From: Rhizomys pruinosus
Taxonomy: Eukaryota > Chordata > Mammalia > Rodentia > Spalacidae
DNA: 64,000 nucleotides
Reading direction: 5' to 3'
Assembly: GCA_009823505.1 (NCBI GenBank)
Contig: VZQC01011003.1
Coordinates: 39,581-103,580, forward strand
Position numbers and translations under genes: made by a program. This document shows, one piece after another, positions 32,074 through 49,184 of the stretch. Position 1 is the stretch's first letter, and each line of letters begins with the position of its first letter. Under the pieces are notes generated by a model. It was not told the DNA's origin. It saw only the letters and a program-made list of their open reading frames with translations, and did no database searches.

Positions 32074-32360
32074 CTTGTAACAAAGCATAAGTGTTTGTAT
32101 TTGTCCATAAATATGCCTCTTTACTGTTGAGAAGAGCTGAAATAATAGAGCAGAAGGTTAAAGTATTTTACTGAGGATTAGGAACACTGTCTTATCATCC
32201 AGATGTCCAAACAAAAAAGCTATCTCTAGCACACAGAGTCTTAGAAAACTTCAGAAGCTACTCTTATCTCTACAAATGTTAGAAAAAAAGCTGACAATGT
32301 TTGAAAAATTTCAGTGGTTTTTTTTTTTTTTGCAAAAATGCTTTTTAAAAAATTTATTTA
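32074..32360. other. No gene recognised
   Basis: Low-repeat DNA; nothing seen. Confidence 0.4.
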
Positions 32361-32606
32361 TGGGACTGGAGAGATAGCCTAGCAGTTAAGAGCACCGACT
32401 GCTCTTGCAGAGGACCCGGGTTCGATCCCCAGCACCCACATGGCGGCTGAGAACCGTCTGTAACTCCAATTCCAGGAGAACTCTAGTACCAGGGGAATCC
32501 GAGACCCTCTTCTGACCTCCGCGGCATTGCATGGACACAGGTGCACAGACCTACAAGCAGACAGTACACTCATACACATACAAAAATAAATAAAATAAAA
32601 AAAATT
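32361..32606 (+). repeat. B2 SINE, duplicated core
   Basis: Its tail meets the tail of the inverted B2 that follows. Confidence 0.93.
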
Positions 32607-32814
32607 TATTTATTTTATGTGTATGAATATACTATCTGTATGTAGGTTTGGGCACCCTTGTGGTGCAATGCCTCGGAGGTCAGAAGGTGTCAGAGTCCCC
32701 TGGAACTGGAGTTAAAGAGGGTTCTCAGCCACCATGTGAGTGCTGGGGATCAAACCCTGGTCCTCTGCAAGAGCAGTTGGCGCTCTTAACCGCTAGGCCA
32801 TCTCTCCAGCTCCA
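32607..32814 (-). repeat. B2 SINE, simple core, inverted
   Basis: Directly abuts the preceding B2 tail to tail, making a hairpin-capable pair of two different subfamilies. Confidence 0.92.
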
Positions 32815-32873
32815 CAAAAATGCTTTAAACAGTATGCTCTGTAAATTGTTATGTTTTAAAATATTAAAGTTGG

Positions 32874-33112
32874 GGCTGGAGAGATAGCCTAGCGGTTAAG
32901 AGCACCGACTGCTCTTGCAGAGGACCTGGGTTCGATCTCCAGCAACCGCATGGCGGCTAAAAACCGTCTGTAACTCCAGTTCCAGGAGAACTCCAGTTCC
33001 AGGAGAATCCGAGCCCTCTTCTGACCTCCGTGGCCCTGCACGACACGGATGCACAGACCTACATGCAGACAGTACATTCATACACATACAAAAATAAATA
33101 AAAATTTAAAAA
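32874..33112 (+). repeat. B2 SINE, duplicated core
   Basis: AAAATATTAAAGTT on both sides. Confidence 0.94.
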
Positions 33113-33134
33113 ATAATAAAATATTAAAGTTTTG

Positions 33135-33357
33135 GGGCTGGAGAGATGGCTCAGCGGTTAAGAGCCCCAGCACCCAAATGGTGGCTGAAGACTGTCTTGA
33201 ACTCATTAATCATTTTCTTTTCTTTTTCTTCTTCTTCTTCTTTTTTTTTTTTTTTTTTTTAATGGTTCTCAGCTCCCATGTGGGTACTGGGGATTGAACC
33301 TGGGTCCTCTGCAAGAGCAGATGGCGCTCTTAACTGCTAGGCCATCTCTCCAGCCCC
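33135..33357. repeat. Two partial B2 SINEs with CT tract
   Basis: B2 (+) head and part of core 33135-33210, a T/C-rich tract 33215-33260, then B2 (-) core and head 33262-33357. Confidence 0.8.
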
Positions 33358-33436
33358 CAGTACTCATTTTCTTTTAGCAAGTTACTTATTTATTTGGGTT
33401 AAAAATTTATTTATTTATTTATTTAGTTAGTTAGTT

Positions 33437-33824
33437 AGTCTTTTTGAGACAGGGTCTCCCTTTAGTCCCAGCTGGCCTAGAGCTCGCTATGTAGACCAGG
33501 CTGGCCTTGAATTTACAGTGATCTGCCTGCCTCTGCCTCCTGAGTGCTGGGATTAAAAAAAAAATTTATGTGTGTGTTGTCTGTATATATGTAATTACAG
33601 CATTTGTGTGCGATGTTGGCAGATGCCAAAAGACAGTGATGGATCCCCTGAAACTGGTGTTATGAACAGTTTTTGGCTGCCATGTGTCTTCTGCAAGAAC
33701 AGCCAGTGCTCTTAACTGCTGAGCCATTTCTCCAGCTCCCTAGAACTTGCTGTATAAAGTAGGCTGTCCTAGATCTGACAGAGATCCTCATGCTGCTGCT
33801 TCCCAAGAGCTGAGATTAAAGATT
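33437..33824 (-). repeat. B1 split by a diverged B2
   Basis: B1 (-) 33437-33557, B2-like (-) 33565-33739, and another B1-derived piece 33740-33824. Confidence 0.6.
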
Positions 33825-33834
33825 AAAGACATGG

Positions 33835-33893
33835 GCTGTGGGGATAGTGTAGCCGTTAAAGGTTGAGGCTAAGAACCGCAAAAAAAAAAAAAA
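33835..33893 (+). repeat. Short tRNA-head mini-SINE
   Basis: GGGCTGTGGGGATAGTGTAG to GCTAAGAACCGC plus a 15-base A tail. GATTAAAGACAT is duplicated perfectly around it, so the roughly 58-base unit is complete. Confidence 0.75.
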
Positions 33894-33916
33894 AAGATTA
33901 AAGACATGACATTTCG

Positions 33917-34155
33917 GTGCTGGAGAAATGGCCTAGCGGTTAAGAGTGCCGACTGCTCTTGCAGAGGACCCCCAGGTTAGATTCCCAGCACCCACATGGC
34001 AGCTGAGAACTGTCTTTGACTCCAGTTTCAGGGGAATCCAATGCCCTCTTCTGACCTCCCTGGCAATGCACGACATGGGTGCACAGACCTGCATGCAAAC
34101 AGTACATTCATACACATAAAATAAATAAATAAATAATAAATGAATAAATAAAATA
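33917..34155 (+). repeat. B2 SINE, simple core
   Basis: CATGACATTTC on both sides; tail of AAAT units. Confidence 0.92.
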
Positions 34156-34439
34156 AAGGCATGACATTTCTTTTAGCAATATCAACTCTTTCCCAAATGA
34201 GAATTATATATATATAAATGTGTGGAGGCATATGTATGCCATGGTGTGCCTATACCACAGAGTTCTCTCCTTATGTGGGTTCACAGACTTGAACTCAGGT
34301 GAGCCACCCTACCAGTCTCCAAGGAAAATAATTGAAACAATGTATTTCTCAGAGAAGAATGATTTTGATATGAAAATCTCTTTTTCATGAAGTTATATTT
34401 TTTTTCTTTTTGTCTAAAGGTATTTGAACATTTAGGTAG
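34156..34439. other. No gene recognised
   Basis: Contains a short (TA)n near 34206; nothing else seen. Confidence 0.4.
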
Positions 34440-34879
34440 TGATGTAAGTGAAAGGCTTTTTTCTGACACAAAATAGGCCGGATCAAACCAGATTAACAAT
34501 GTATAAAAGGAGGTTTATTAGGACAAGCTGCTGGGTGGGTCCACTGGTCTCAGAGATGGAGGCCAGGGGAGTTGCGCATGCTTGGCGGGGCCTGAGGGTT
34601 TTTATAAATTCTGGAGAGGAAGATGAGGTAATGTTGGCGAGACAAAGCACGTACTTGTAAGGGCAAAACTGGTGCAGTGGGAGGGGACAAAGTGGATCTT
34701 TAGTATTCCTCATGAAGCTGGAATGTAACCATGTATATTCTTAGGCTGTGCTCTCATTGTGACTGGTGACATCAGGACGGGAAGTGGCATAAGCTGCCTG
34801 AGATGAGGTAGGATTTTGACCTGAAGAGAAGGGTGGTAGGCACCATTTTTAGATCTTCAAGCCCAGGCCCTGCCTAACA
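34440..34879 (-). mobile_element. Solo LTR, minus strand
   Basis: On the minus strand TGTTAGGCAGGG (from 34879) to CACTTACA or CACTTACATCA (near 34440). It has TTTATAAA (about 34597) and AATAAA (about 34513) in correct order. Flanking duplication is unclear (GTAG/GTAA). Confidence 0.65.
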
Positions 34880-35200
34880 GTAAGTTTATGTCGTGTGTCT
34901 ACCTGGAGACATATCTTTCACCACTTGCTAAGCACAATCCTTCACAACAACCCCAACATTGAAATTACCTTGATAGTTCCTACTGAACTGGGAATATTAG
35001 AGTAGAAAAGACAGTAAACAGAGTTCACTAACCCAGATCTATTCTCTGGAGATTTGACCTCCAATGCAAGACACCCAAGGATGTGTCTAGAAGCTTCTGG
35101 GCACCAAGAAAGATGGAGACCACATTCTAGGAGATGAAGAGGAGATTACAAGTAGTCTAGAAAGTGAAACTTATGCAGCTTCACCTAGGGTTATGCAAAC
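34880..35200. other. No gene recognised
   Basis: Low-repeat DNA; nothing seen. Confidence 0.4.
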
Positions 35201-35202
35201 TT

Positions 35203-35707
35203 TATTCAGAGACAGGATCTCATGTTATCAGGCTGGTCTTGTAAAGCCAAAGCTGGCCTTGAGCTACTCATTTGCCTGCCTCTGCCTCCCATGTGCTGGG
35301 ATTCCAAGTGTGTGCCACCATCACAAGCTCTTGGCTTTTGATGCTCCCATTTCAGCCTCTGAAGTGCTGGTGCTATAGGAATATAAGGCCAAGTCCTAGC
35401 TGAGTCACTATTTTATCCTTTCTTATCCAGGAATGCAAATACATTCCCACTTCAAGAGAATTCCTAGAAAGACGGTCCTGGGGCTTGGAGCAGGGAAAAT
35501 TGTTTCTCGATCTAAATAGATTTTTTCTTCAAAACTGCCTGAAAGCCAGGTTGGTATTGCACACCTTTAATCCCAGCACTTGGGAAGAAGAGGCAGGGGG
35601 ATCTCTCTGTAAGATCGAGGCCAACTTGATCTACATAGTGAATTCCAAGTCAGCTGGGGCTACTGGGAGACCCGGTCTCAAAAAAGACAAAAACAAACAA
35701 AACAACA
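35203..35707. repeat. Old B1 (-) and B1 (+)
   Basis: Old minus-strand B1-like 35203-35340 and plus-strand B1 35546-35707 with a (CAAAA) tail. Confidence 0.7.
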
Positions 35708-35733
35708 AGCAACTCTGCCAGAGAACATTCTGT

Positions 35734-36390
35734 GATGTAAGACCCAAATTGAGCCTTACCCTTGAGAGACCCCCGAGTGAGAGACGTGGAGACAAGACTC
35801 GATGCAAAAGCAAGAGGTTTTGGTGCACGCCTTTAATCCTAGCACTCGGCAGGCAGAGGCAGGCGGATCTTTGTGAATTCAAGGCCAGCCTGGTCTACAG
35901 TGAGTTCCAGGACAGCTGGGGCTACAGGGAGACCCTGTCTCAAAAAGACACACACACACACACACACAAAAAGCAAGAGGTTTATTCCTCTGGTGCACTG
36001 GGGTTCGCCTGTACAATAGGGAGAGGCGAACCCCGAGCAATCTCTGCATACAGTTTTTATACACTTAGAGCAGGGCAGGAATCAAACCCAGTCTCCTGTG
36101 TGACAGGTGGGGATACTCAGCATGCTTGGGTCTGCAGGTGGCTTGGGGCCAGGGCCCTCAGGGTGGTTCTTCCTGGAATTATTCTGTTACCTGCTGACCT
36201 AGGGAGGGGTTGCTATTTGCTAAACTAGGGAGGGAAAAGGCTCTGACCCTGATAAGTTGGCTCATAGGCCTTTTATTCAGGGTCTAGGGGAATCTTAGTG
36301 GGGTTTGGGTAACTTCTAGCCTTATTGGATAATAGCAGAGTTACAGCTCATGGTTAGGTCAGCCCACCTGCCCCCACATACCAAAGGTTA
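35734..36390 (-). mobile_element. LTR, minus strand, with B1 insertion
   Basis: The minus strand shows GTATAAAAAC (36053-36062) then AATAAA (35981-35986), ending GGGTCTTACA near 35734. A 5'-truncated B1 (35821-35967) with an (AC)n tail is flanked by AAAGCAAGAGGTTT on both sides. The far (5') edge of the LTR near 36390 is approximate. Confidence 0.6.
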
Positions 36391-36800
36391 TCTTTAGACA
36401 GTCTTGGGACAGGAGCAGAACCAGGTCTAGGGGAATTTTTCTTTATTGGTTCAGACCAGATCTGTTTCCCAAGCCTGGGATGTATTTGGTGGACTTCAGC
36501 CTGGGGGAAAGTGAATGTTTAACCTTTGTCCAGAGTAGAAGTCTGGAGTCAACTCTTATCTCTTCAGTCCCACTAGGGCAGTGTGGGTGTTGGTGGTGCT
36601 GCTGTGGACTGGAGAAGACTTTGTCAAAGATTAGCTGGAAGGCTACAGGGTGTGGCCTGTGGCTGCCTGAGCCTTGAATCTTCAGATAAGGAAGCTTGTA
36701 CTATCCAAGTGCCCATGCAACTCAGGATTGTGAATTTTGAAGGTAGTCCTTGAGGTCAGTAGCTCACATTACAGGGTCTGACAAGCTCTGATACTGCATT

Positions 36801-36860
<60 letters not shown>

Positions 36861-37325
36861 TTTTTTTTTTTTTTAAGAATACTGGCATTTCTATGGAGGA
36901 ATTTACCCCAAATTCTGATATTTGGGGTCTGGTAAGAAAGGGAGCAGGGATCTATCTCTGTGATAAAACAATTGCTTAGGCATTTGCATGGTTCTGGTCA
37001 AACAAAAAAAAAACAAAAAAAAAAGAGACCAAAACTTATAGTCACAACCAAGAGAACACTCCAGTTCTTATTATAGCAAAAACATGTAACTCACCTATTA
37101 AACCAGGAAGCATTGGGAATCATTTCAAAACCACATCACGCCTATTATAGGGGATTTGTTTTCAGTGTTACCCTTTGTGTAAAAGGGGCTCCACTTCTGG
37201 TTCCTCTCCACAAACAGAAATGGAAAAGAATGTCGGGGATCCAATTTCCTAAAATTCCCTCGATTCCCCAGTCCTGTCCCTTCTTCATCAACTCCACCAG
37301 CTGGATCCAGCATCCTCCCTCTCAA
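36391..37325. other. Intergenic with (TTTC)n
   Basis: A (TTTC)n tract at 36800-36858 and A-rich patches near 37005-37025. Directly upstream of the KIT copy; I see no KIT signal-peptide exon or 5' UTR here. Confidence 0.5.
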
Positions 37326-42471
<5,146 letters not shown>

Positions 42472-42834
42472 GAGGGAATGGTAGCAAGATGTAATTTTCC
42501 TGTGTATCATGAATATTATTATAATAATACTACCAATAGCATTAGCTCTCTATGGAAAACAAGTGATGGGTTAGTTAGTACAATAGTTTGCTTGTTTGAT
42601 ATTCACTCTCCTTCCCCTTCTGTTGTGGGCACATTGTACTTAGGCCTAGCCTTGTGGGTTTAGCCAATGGACTATTTAGAATGTATGTGAACAGAGGCCT
42701 TAACTATGTTTGACTTGGCTCCAGGTTGGACTTGATCTTGGAGTTGGGTCGCTTGGCACCGAACATGCCTCAACAGCATGGATCTTCAGTATGGGCTGCA
42801 GAATAGCCGACTAGAACCTGTGAGCCCAGGTTGC
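42472..42834. other. Flank of KIT retrocopy
   Basis: Unique-looking DNA immediately after the A tail; recurs at 46052 and 57072. No gene recognised. Confidence 0.6.
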
Positions 42835-44065
42835 TGTTCTAGTTTGTTTTCTGATGATGTGATAAACACTACAATCAAAAATAACTTTGGGAGGAAGGTT
42901 TTATTCATTCTTACACTTCCAGGTTATAATCCACAATTGAGGAAAGTGTTAGGTCCAGGCTTCCCAAAATCCTAGGGGCACACAGGTGCCACTCCTCCAG
43001 AAGCTGCTAATCCTCTGACCCCTTCCCACTTACCTGAGGCCCACCCCATGGTATAAGAGGGTGGACCCCAGCGTCCATAACTCTCTCTGCTCTCTGTCTC
43101 TCTGTCTCTTCTCTCTCTGTTCTCTGTTTCTCATTCTGTCTCTTATCGTCTTTCTCGTCTGCTCGTGTCTCTCTCTCTGCTCTCGTCTCTCTGTCTTCTT
43201 CTCTGTCCCTCTCTACTTCTTAGTCTCTCTCTCTGTCTTCACTCTGCTCTCTATCTCTCTCTCGTCCCTTCTCTCTCTCTCGTCTCCTCTCGTCTTCGCT
43301 CTCTCCTCTCTCTCTCTGCTCTCTGTTCTCTCGTTCTCTCTGTCTCTCTCTCTCTCTCGTCTCTCTCTCCTCTGTCTCTCTCTGTCTCTCTGTCTCTCTG
43401 CTCTCTCTCTCTGCTCTCTCTGCTTCTTCTGTCGCTCTCTCTTGTCTCTCTGCTCTCTCGGCTTCCCTCTCTCCTCGTCTCTTGCTCGTCTCTCTCGTCC
43501 TCTCGGTTCTCTCTCTCTCTCTCTCGTTCCTCCTCTCTCTCCCTCTCCCCGCCCCCCCGCTCTCTCTCACTGTCCCTCTCCTGTCTGTCTCGCTGCCTCT
43601 CTCTCCTCCCTGCCATGCTGGTCTGGTCCACCACGTGTCTGCAGGTGGCTCATGATGGCAGTCCCATATGGAAGTAAAGTTGTTTCCTGGAGTGACCTAA
43701 GCCTCATGTGCCTTTTTGGGATCTGTGCTTTTTTTAACTTAATAAAAGTCAGGGCAGTAACCAAGGCAGGAGCCCTGGCAAGCAGAAACCACAGAGGAGA
43801 CTATGTTACTGGGCTGCTGCGCTGTCCTTGGTCTCTGCCAGAGTTATTATATAGTCTCGGCTTACCTGTCTGGGATGTACCGCCCATGTGCCCTAGGCCT
43901 CTTACGTACACTGTCATCAAGATAATTCCTCACAGCCTTGGCCCACAGGCAGTCGATCCAAGCAATCTTCATCTGAGGGTCCTCTCTTCATAGGTGACTG
44001 TAGGTTGTATCAAGTTGGTAATAAAAACTTACCAGTACAATCTCTAAACACATTATCAACTGACG
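42835..44065 (-). repeat. Repeat R interrupted by an LTR, copy 1
   Basis: Repeat R in minus orientation is cut after TTGAGGAAAG and resumes at AAAGTCAGGGCAG after the LTR; it ends near CAAGTTGGTAATAAAAACTT. Confidence 0.7.
42947..43744 (+). mobile_element. MaLR-type solo LTR with CT expansion, copy 1
   Basis: TGTTAGGTCCAGG to TAACTTAATA, containing GTATAAGAGG (TATA-like), a CT-rich tract of roughly 540 bases (about 43075-43610), GCCATGCTGG and GGAAGTAAAG (polyadenylation-like). In copy 2 the flanking duplication GAAAG is intact; 5 bases fits ERVL-MaLR elements. The long apparent frame over the tract is just CT repeat. Confidence 0.75.
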
Positions 44066-44145
44066 TTCAGACCTGCTAGTTAGAAAACTAAAGGCTTATT
44101 GTAGTATGGTACTCCAGTTAGTGTCTTTTAAAAACAAGGCAAGGG

Positions 44146-45300
44146 GGCTGGAGAGATGGCTCAGCAATAGAAAGCACTGGACTGCCTCCTTGCAGAGGGA
44201 CCCAGTTGATTCCCGGGCAACCACATGAAGGCTAAGAACGTCGGGTTAGGGTGGGGTTATGTGTGTGCACACTCTTAATCCAGCACTCATGGAGGACAGA
44301 GGCAAGCAGATCTGGCTGTGAGGTCAAGGCAGCCTGGCTATAGAGGCAAGCTCCAGTCCGCTGGACTCTAAGGGAGACCCTGGCTCAACAAATACAAACA
44401 ACAAAAAAAAAAAAAAAACAAAAACCAAAACAAGCAGAGGCACGTAGTGGTACATGACTTTTAATCCTCAACACAGCGGGACTCTGTAAATTCAACTGCT
44501 AGTACAAAGATTCAAGGCATACCAGACTACTGAGTGAGACCTGTGTCTAAAAGAGAACCCTAAACTAACCAACCAAACAAAAAACAACAAATTAAACTTT
44601 GTTAAGCAAGGCATGGTAGGCATAGGTTTGAGATCTTAGCACTTGGATAGTTAGAAAAAGAAGGAGTCATAGATCCAAATTCACCCTCCGTTACTCTAGT
44701 GAGTTTACATTTTAAAGGCCTAGCCTTGGCTACATGAAACCCTTGTTTAACAACAAAATTAAAAACAATGTTTTAGACAATAGGCTCTATAGTGTTACCC
44801 AGATTGCGTCTAACATTCCTGGACTCAGCCAATTCTCTTGCTTTAGTTTCCCACAGTAAGTGACACCTGGTGGAAAGCCTTGGAGTCTTGTTTTTTGTTT
44901 TTTTGAGGCAAAATCGTGCCAGGTCATCCCCTGCCTCAGTCTCCCAAGTGCTGGATACAGGCATGTTTTACTACCATACCTGCTTCAAGAAAGATCAGCC
45001 AGTGGGTACGGGAATCAGGTATTTTATTTAGGCTGCAGCCTGGTCTAATGGGCTCAAGCCCCAAAATCTGGACCCTGAAACTGGAGAGATGACCTTAGTG
45101 TTAAAGACAACAGCTGTTCTTCAGAGCGACCGAGTTTGAGTTCTGAGTCATCAGATCAAGATCTGTAACTATCCAGTTTCAGGGTCTGAATGCCTCTTCT
45201 GACCTCCTGGGGGCATTGCATGACACAGGTAGCATTGCAGGGAAGTATTGTCATACTACACTAATAATGGAGAATAATAATAATAATAATATAATATAAT
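44146..45300. repeat. Error-rich SINE block, copy 1
   Basis: Counterpart of the clean 47525-48640: B2-B1 composite, B1-like (+), old B1-like (+), old B1-like (-), B2 (+) and (AAT)n. Frequent single-base indels make elements hard to recognise without the clean copy. Confidence 0.75.
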
Positions 45301-45315
45301 TTTTTTTTGGTCCTT

Positions 45316-45316
45316 N
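45316..45316. other. Single-N contig join
   Basis: Downstream flank of unit 1 stops here; about 40 bases later KIT 3' UTR sequence restarts. Confidence 0.85.
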
Positions 45317-45354
45317 TGTATGTTTGTTTTGTTTGTCTTTGTTGTTTTCTGAGG

Positions 45355-46051
45355 AAGATTCAGGGTTTTATGCTGCCTTCCTGTTTCTGTTGCCTTCATG
45401 GTTGTTTCCCTCTTCCTTCGTCAATTAGACTACATTTAGAGAAGTGTGGCCATTAATCTGGAAGTGACCATTTGCACTGGAGTTCCATGCTCTCGCACCT
45501 TTCCAAAATTAAGTGGTTTGGGGGTTATGTTGTCATGTGAGAGACTGTCACCGTTTGCCATACTTTGTCCTTTTGAGTTCCCACTTTCGACTTTGCTGAA
45601 GTACTGTTGATCTCATAGATTTAGGTATTTACTCTTAGTTTGTCACATTGGATTATTCCATCTGAGTTTTATGTTTCCTTAAAATTTTAATTAATTTTTT
45701 TTTTACATCAGAATGTTTCTTTCATTGTTCTTATGCTTGAATATTTCTGTGCTTTTGTTGTAATTATTTTGAAATATAGCAATAATTCGTCTTTTGGGAA
45801 ATTTAAAGTTCCCAAGCCCCATGAGTCCCTGAATATGTTTGTTGTTATATATTTATTTATAGTAATTAATATATTTATTTATATTATTAGTATATAGTTA
45901 TTTATATATTATTATATATATTTATGGGTGTAAATATATTAAAGCGGTGCAAGTTTAAAGATGTTGTGTTTCATGTGTTTTTCCCTGATATGTTGTCCAA
46001 TGGTTCTGAAGATTCTATCAAATGTAAGAAAAAAAACAGAAAAAAAAAAGA
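45355..46051 (+). pseudogene. KIT: KIT 3' UTR fragment, copy 2
   Basis: Matches 41764-42471 of copy 1 and 56407-57071 of copy 3, including a block of about 160 bases (GACTACATTTAGAGAAGTGT onward) that appears identical in all three. No coding part is present. Confidence 0.92.
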
Positions 46052-46880
46052 GGGAAGTGGTAGAAGAATATGTAATTTCCTGTGTCATATGAATATTATT
46101 TATAAAATACTACCAATAGCATTAGCTCTCTATGGAAAACAAGTGATGGGTTAGTTAGTACAATAGTTTGCTTGTTTGATATTCACTCTCCTTCCCCTTC
46201 TGTTGTGGGCACATTGTACTTAGGCCTAGCCTTGTGGGTTTAGCCAATGGACTATTTAGAATGTATGTGAACAGAGGCCTTAACTATGTTTGACTTGGCT
46301 CCAGGTTGGACTTGATCTTGGAGTTGGGTCGCTTGGCACCAGAACATGCCTCAACAGCATGGATCTTCAGTATGGGCTGCAGAATAGCCGACTAGAACCT
46401 TGGAGCCCAGGTTGCTGTTCTAGTTTGTTTTCTGATGATGTGATAAACACTACAATCAAAAATAACTTTGGGAGGAAGGTTTATTTCATTCTTACACTTC
46501 CAGGTTATAATCCACAATTGAGGAAAGTGTTAGGTCCAGGCTTCCCAAAATCCAAGGGGCACACAGGTGCCACTTCCTCCAGAAGCTGCTAATCTCTGAC
46601 CCCTTCCCACTTACCTGAGGCCCACCCCAGTGGTATAAGAGGGTGGACAGCCCATAACGGTATGTCTCATTGTATCTGTTTCTCTCTCTCTTTCTTGTCT
46701 TCCTCCTGCTCTCTATCATCTCTCTCGTCTCCTTCTCTTCTCTGTCTCTTGTCTTCGTCCTCTCTTGTCTTCTCTCTCTCCTCTCTGTTCTCTCTCTCTT
46801 GTCTCTCTCCTTCTGTCTCTCTCTCTGTCTCTCTCCTCTCTCGCCTCTCCTCTGTCTCTCTCTCTCTTTCTCTTGTCTCC

Positions 46881-46930
<50 letters not shown>

Positions 46931-47440
46931 CCCCTGCTCTCTCTCACTGTCCCTCTCTGTCTCTGTCTGCCTCTCTCTCTGCCCCCTGCCATGCTGTCTG
47001 GTCCCATCACGTGTCTGCAGGTGGCTCATGATGGCAGTCCCATATGGAAGTAAAGTATGTTCCTGGAGTGACCTAAGCCTCATGTGCCTTTTATTGGGAT
47101 CTTGTGCTTTTTTTAACTTAATAGAAAGTCAGGGCAGTAACTCAAGGCAGGAACCTGGAGCAGAAACCACAGAGGAACACTAGTTACTGGCTTGCTTGCT
47201 GTCTTGGTCTCTGCCAGATTTATTATATAGTCTAGGCTTACCTGTCTAGGGATGGTACTGCCCATAGTGCCCTAGGCCCTCTTACGTCAACTGTCATTCA
47301 AGATAATTCCTCACAGACCTGGCCACAGGCCAGTCTGATCCAAGCAATTCTTCATTTGAGGTGCTCTCTTCCTAGGTGGCTGTAGGTTGTATCAAGTTGG
47401 TAATAAAAACTTACCAGTACAATCTCTAAACACATTATCA
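46052..47440 (-). repeat. Flank, repeat R and LTR, copy 2
   Basis: Counterpart of 42472-44065. Repeat R resumes after the LTR and reads through to about 47410. Confidence 0.8.
46528..47123 (+). mobile_element. MaLR-type solo LTR, copy 2
   Basis: Same insertion point as copy 1. GAAAG lies on both sides (46523-46527 and 47124-47128). The CT tract is about 310 bases (46676-46985). This is the cleanest copy for defining the LTR edges. Confidence 0.8.
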
Positions 47441-47524
47441 ACTGACGTTCAGACCTGCTAGTTAGAAAACTAAAGGCTTATTGTAGTATGCTACTCCATT
47501 TTAGTGTCTTTAAAAACAAGGCAA

Positions 47525-47768
47525 GGGGCTGGAGAGATGGCTCAGCAATTAGAAGCACTGACTGCTCTTGCAGAGGACCCAGGTTTGATTCCCAGCACCA
47601 CATGGTAGCTAAGAACCATCTTTAGTGTGGGGTGTGGTGGTGCACATCTTTAATCCCAGCACTCAGGAGACAGAGGCAGGCAGATCTCTGTGAGTTCAAG
47701 GCCAGCCTGGTCTATAGAGCAAGCTCCAGTCCAGCTGGGACTAAAGGGAGACCCTGTCTCAAAAAATA
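47525..47768 (+). repeat. B2-head/B1 composite SINE
   Basis: B2 head to AGCTAAGAACCATCTTTAG joined to a B1 beginning GTGGGGTGTGGTGGTGCAC. The junction matches that at 1481. Confidence 0.85.
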
Positions 47769-47811
47769 ACAAACAAACAAAAAAAAAAACAAAAACAAAA
47801 AACCAAACAAT

Positions 47812-48597
47812 GCAAGGCATAGTGGTACATGACTTTATCCCCCAACACTCAGGAGGCAAGTAGATCTCTGTGAGTTTCAGGCTAGCCAGGACTACATAGT
47901 GAGACCTTGTTTCAAAAAAACCCCTAAAACTAACCAACCAAACAAAAACAAACAAATAAACTTTGTTAACTAGGCATGGTAGCATAGGTCTGTGATCTCA
48001 GCACTTGGATAGTAGACAAGAAAGGATCAGGAGATCAAAGTCACCCTCAATTACTTAGTGAGTTTAATTTTAAGGCCAGCCTTGGCTACATGAAACCCTG
48101 TTTAAAACAAAATTAAACAACAATTGTTTTTGAAATAGGCTCTATAGTGTTACCCAGCTGGTCTAACATTCCTGGACTCAAGCAATTCTCTTGCTTTAGT
48201 TTCCCAAGTAAGTGAACCTGGTGGAAAGCCTTGGAGTCTTGTTTTGTTTGTTTTTGAGGCAAAATCTTGCTCAGGTCAATCCCCCTGCCTCAGTCTCCCA
48301 AGTGCTGGAATTACAGGCATGAACTACCATACCTGCTTCAAGAAAGATCAGCCAGTGGGTACGGGAATCAGGTATTTTATTTAGGCTGCAGCCTGGTCTA
48401 ATGGGCTCAAGCCCCAAAATCTGGACCCTGAAACTGGAGAGATGCTTAGTGGTTAAGAGCAACAGCTGTCTTACAGAGCACCTTGGTTTGATTTCTAGTC
48501 TAAAGATCTGTAACTCAGTTCCAGGGATCTGATGCCCTCTTCTGACCTCCTGGGGCATTGCATGACACAGGTGCATGCAGGGAATATTTCCATACAC

Positions 48598-48636
<39 letters not shown>

Positions 48637-48785
48637 TTTTTTGTCTTTTCAAGACAGGGTCTCCCTGTAGTCCCAGCTGTCCTGGAACTCACTCTGTAGA
48701 CCAGGCTAGCCTTGAACTCACAAAGATCTGCCTGCCTCTGCCTCCCAAGTGCTAGGATTAAAGGCGTGCGTCACCACGCCCGGCA
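47812..48785. repeat. SINE series in clean copy 2
   Basis: B1-like (+) 47812-47930; old B1-like (+) 47965-48125; old B1-like (-) 48130-48330; B2 (+) 48434-48597; (AAT)n 48597-48636; B1 (-) 48638-48785. Confidence 0.8.
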
Positions 48786-49184
48786 ATAATAATTTTTAAA
48801 GCTGGACCCAGAAGGGAAGTAGCACATATCTTTTATGCCTTAGGTATTGGGTTACGGTGAGAAGGAAGTTTACATATTGATTTGGTAGCAGCGAAGTCTT
48901 AAAACCAGGCAAATTTTATTATAAAAATAGAAAAGAAAAACATGGTAAAAACAAACAAATAAACAACAACAAAAAACCCTGTCTGAAAGTCAGTGCAGAA
49001 GTCTCTGACTAAAACAAACAGAATTTGAGGAAGTTTTGTAAGGACATAAGGCAAGTGGCTTCAACTAGTTGTGTCAGCATTCTAACCACAAGCTTGTCAG
49101 TTGAATTTTGCTGACAGAGCCAGAGAGAGAAAACTAAGGATTAAAGCCATATTTTCCTTAAACAGTCCATCAGGCTCTACATTG
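48786..49184. other. No gene recognised
   Basis: Low-repeat DNA, recurring at about 59905-60300. Confidence 0.5.

Noticed and set aside
35485..36228. 247-codon frame as a host gene
   Set aside because: It passes through two B1 elements, an (AC)n tract and the antisense of an LTR; no continuous domain.
36800..36858. (TTTC)n, (GT)n and (AAT)n tracts as CRISPR-like arrays
   Set aside because: They are simple microsatellites without spacers, in a mammalian genome.
43061..43993. 310-codon serine/leucine-rich frame, and arginine/glutamate-rich frames opposite
   Set aside because: They are translations of the CT/GA microsatellite inside an LTR; the same happens at 46492-47183 and 57593-58141.
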